A DNA stretch of 64,000 bases from Nocardiopsis quinghaiensis (GTDB taxonomy: Bacteria > Actinomycetota > Actinomycetes > Streptosporangiales > Streptosporangiaceae). The DNA lies in NCBI RefSeq assembly GCF_008638365.1, contig NZ_VWVU01000031.1, forward strand, positions 1 to 64,000, written 5' to 3'. Positions within the stretch are counted from its first letter, which is position 1. The number at the start of each line of letters is the position of its first letter. A program made the position numbers and the translations under genes. The notes under the pieces are model-generated. The model ran no database searches. It saw only the letters and a list, made by a program, of their open reading frames with translations, and was not told the origin of the DNA. This document shows, piece by piece, positions 62,998-64,000 of this stretch.

Positions 62998-64000
62998 ATG
63001 CTCCGCACCGGCCCCCGGCCCCCCTTGGGTGACCCCCGACGAGCCCCCCGGACCACCCCGCTCCGTCCCGCCGCGATACGCGTCTCCGCCGTGGCCTGCG
63101 CTTTCGCCCTGGCCCTGGCCGGATGTACCGGAGGCGGCGCCGGAGGACACCGGGATCCGGTGTCCTCCGGCGCCGGCGCGACCGGCATCCCCGACCTCTC
63201 CGAGAACCGCCTCCAGGTCCTGGAAGCGGACACCGAGCCCAGCCTCCCCGTCACCGTCGACTCGGTGACATTGGACCCGTACCGCACCAGTTCCGACCCC
63301 CTGGAGTACGAGGAGGTCGAGGTCACCGACGTCAGCCGCGTCCTTCCGCTCACCGGGAGCCTCGCCGAGATCGTCTTCACCCTCGGGTTGGGGGACAACG
63401 TCGTGGGCCGCGACGTCGGCGCCACCTTCGGGGAGGCCGCCGACCTGCCCACGGTCAGCGAGGGCCACGAGGTCTCGGCGGAGAGCGCACTCTCACTGGG
63501 GCCCACGGTCGTGCTCGCCGACACCCAGACCGGTCCGCCCGAGGCCCTCGAACAGATCCAGCGTTCCGGTGTCCCCGTGGTCGTCGTCGAGGAGGCCTGG
63601 TCCGTCGACGGGATGTACGCGCGCTTCGAGCGCGTGGCCGAGGCGCTCGGTGTTCCGTCCAGCGGCACGGCCCTGGCGGAGCGGACCCGGGAACAGATGG
63701 CCCGGGTCCGCTCCGACTCCACCGAGGTCAGCGGCGCTCCCCTCGTCGCCTTCCTCTACCTGCGCGGTACCGCGGGGGTCTACCTCCTCGGTGGACCGGG
63801 GTCCGGAGCCGACGCCCTGCTCGCCGAGGTCGGTGCACGCGACGCCGGGGCGGAGATGGGGCTGAGCACACCCTTCACACCCATCACCACCGAGGCCCTC
63901 ATCGCGGCCCAGCCCGATGTGATCCTCGTCATGACCAAGGGGCTGGATTCCGTCGGCGGTGTCGACGGACTCATGGAGATCCCCGGAGTGGCCCAGACCC
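62998..64000 (+). CDS. haem/iron ABC transporter substrate-binding lipoprotein (3' partial)
   Basis: The frame from ATG 62998 is open to the window edge (334 codons seen). A lipobox (LALAGC) ends a long signal of about 42 residues. The mature part is a periplasmic-binding-protein fold: VLPLTGSLAEIVFTLGLGDNVVGRDVGATF, SLGPTVVLADTQTGPPEALEQIQRSGVPVVVVEE and STPFTPITTEALIAAQPDVILVMTKG resemble HmuT. It is divergent from the LPxTG haem proteins; permease and ATPase genes are expected to the right of the window. Confidence 0.85.
   Translation, partial: MLRTGPRPPLGDPRRAPRTTPLRPAAIRVSAVACAFALALAGCTGGGAGGHRDPVSSGAGATGIPDLSENRLQVLEADTEPSLPVTVDSVTLDPYRTSSDPLEYEEVEVTDVSRVLPLTGSLAEIVFTLGLGDNVVGRDVGATFGEAADLPTVSEGHEVSAESALSLGPTVVLADTQTGPPEALEQIQRSGVPVVVVEEAWSVDGMYARFERVAEALGVPSSGTALAERTREQMARVRSDSTEVSGAPLVAFLYLRGTAGVYLLGGPGSGADALLAEVGARDAGAEMGLSTPFTPITTEALIAAQPDVILVMTKGLDSVGGVDGLMEIPGVAQT

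Overview
The window is GC-rich actinobacterial chromosome. Many GTG starts, an alternate Arg/Gly-rich Rho, NucS, a FilP-like polarity protein, an ArgS-like NrtL, DUF397/helix-turn-helix pairs and secreted chitinases all point to a filamentous actinomycete. Gene content and order resemble Nocardiopsis or a close relative; the genus is inference. Most of the window is core chromosome. The left edge and a short stretch at 14.86-15.43 kb are mobile-element DNA.

Layout. (1) 1-3.8 kb is the right end of an integrative element: an AAA ATPase that runs off the window, a small protein, an excisionase-like HTH protein and a tyrosine integrase, ending at the 3' end of a tRNA-Arg(CCG) gene that is the likely attachment site. 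(2) 3.9-10.6 kb holds a receiver-only regulator, nrtL, lysA, hom, thrC and thrB, so lysine and threonine synthesis. (3) 10.6-17.2 kb holds rho, rpmE, prfA, prmC and the TsaC/Sua5 gene. Between prfA and prmC sits a roughly 0.57 kb insert: similar palindromic ends in the same orientation, a run of strong hairpins, and a 54-codon reading frame matching the N-terminal RRXRR (PLMP) segment of IscB, the transposon-encoded ancestor of Cas9. This is the most unusual item in the window. (4) 17.2-26.6 kb holds a WecA-like glycosyl-1-phosphate transferase and the full F1Fo ATP synthase operon, preceded by a CRP-type box. (5) 26.6-30.7 kb holds small conserved genes, a cobalamin adenosyltransferase, and an Hsp20 gene divergent from an HspR-like repressor with a readable promoter and operator.

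(6) 31-37.2 kb, mostly minus strand, holds a secreted M28 aminopeptidase, a DUF1707 protein, and a tightly overlapping ABC-2 exporter plus two-component system. (7) 37.4-45.9 kb holds nucS and its usual neighbour, a 3-hydroxyacyl-CoA dehydrogenase, a hydrolase, a FilP/DivIVA-like coiled-coil protein, methylmalonyl-CoA epimerase, a thiolase and the mutase chaperone MeaB. (8) 46.3-50.3 kb holds two tandem GH18 chitinases with duplicated 3' flanks. (9) 50.9-59.2 kb holds a MarR regulator, the large subunit of a B12-dependent acyl-CoA mutase whose active-site residues read as isobutyryl-CoA mutase, an HTH/DUF397 pair, a CnoX/YbbN-like co-chaperone, a cytidylate-kinase-like protein, malic enzyme, a YqgE protein and a DUF3039 protein. 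(10) 59.3-64 kb is a haem/iron uptake locus: two LPxTG wall proteins (one with two HtaA haem-binding domains) divergent from a lipoprotein resembling HmuT, with two tandem DtxR/IdeR iron boxes between them.

Together, the adenosyltransferase, MeaB, epimerase and mutase form a dispersed B12-dependent acyl-CoA pathway that feeds the thiolase, hydroxyacyl-CoA dehydrogenase and malic enzyme branches of carbon metabolism.
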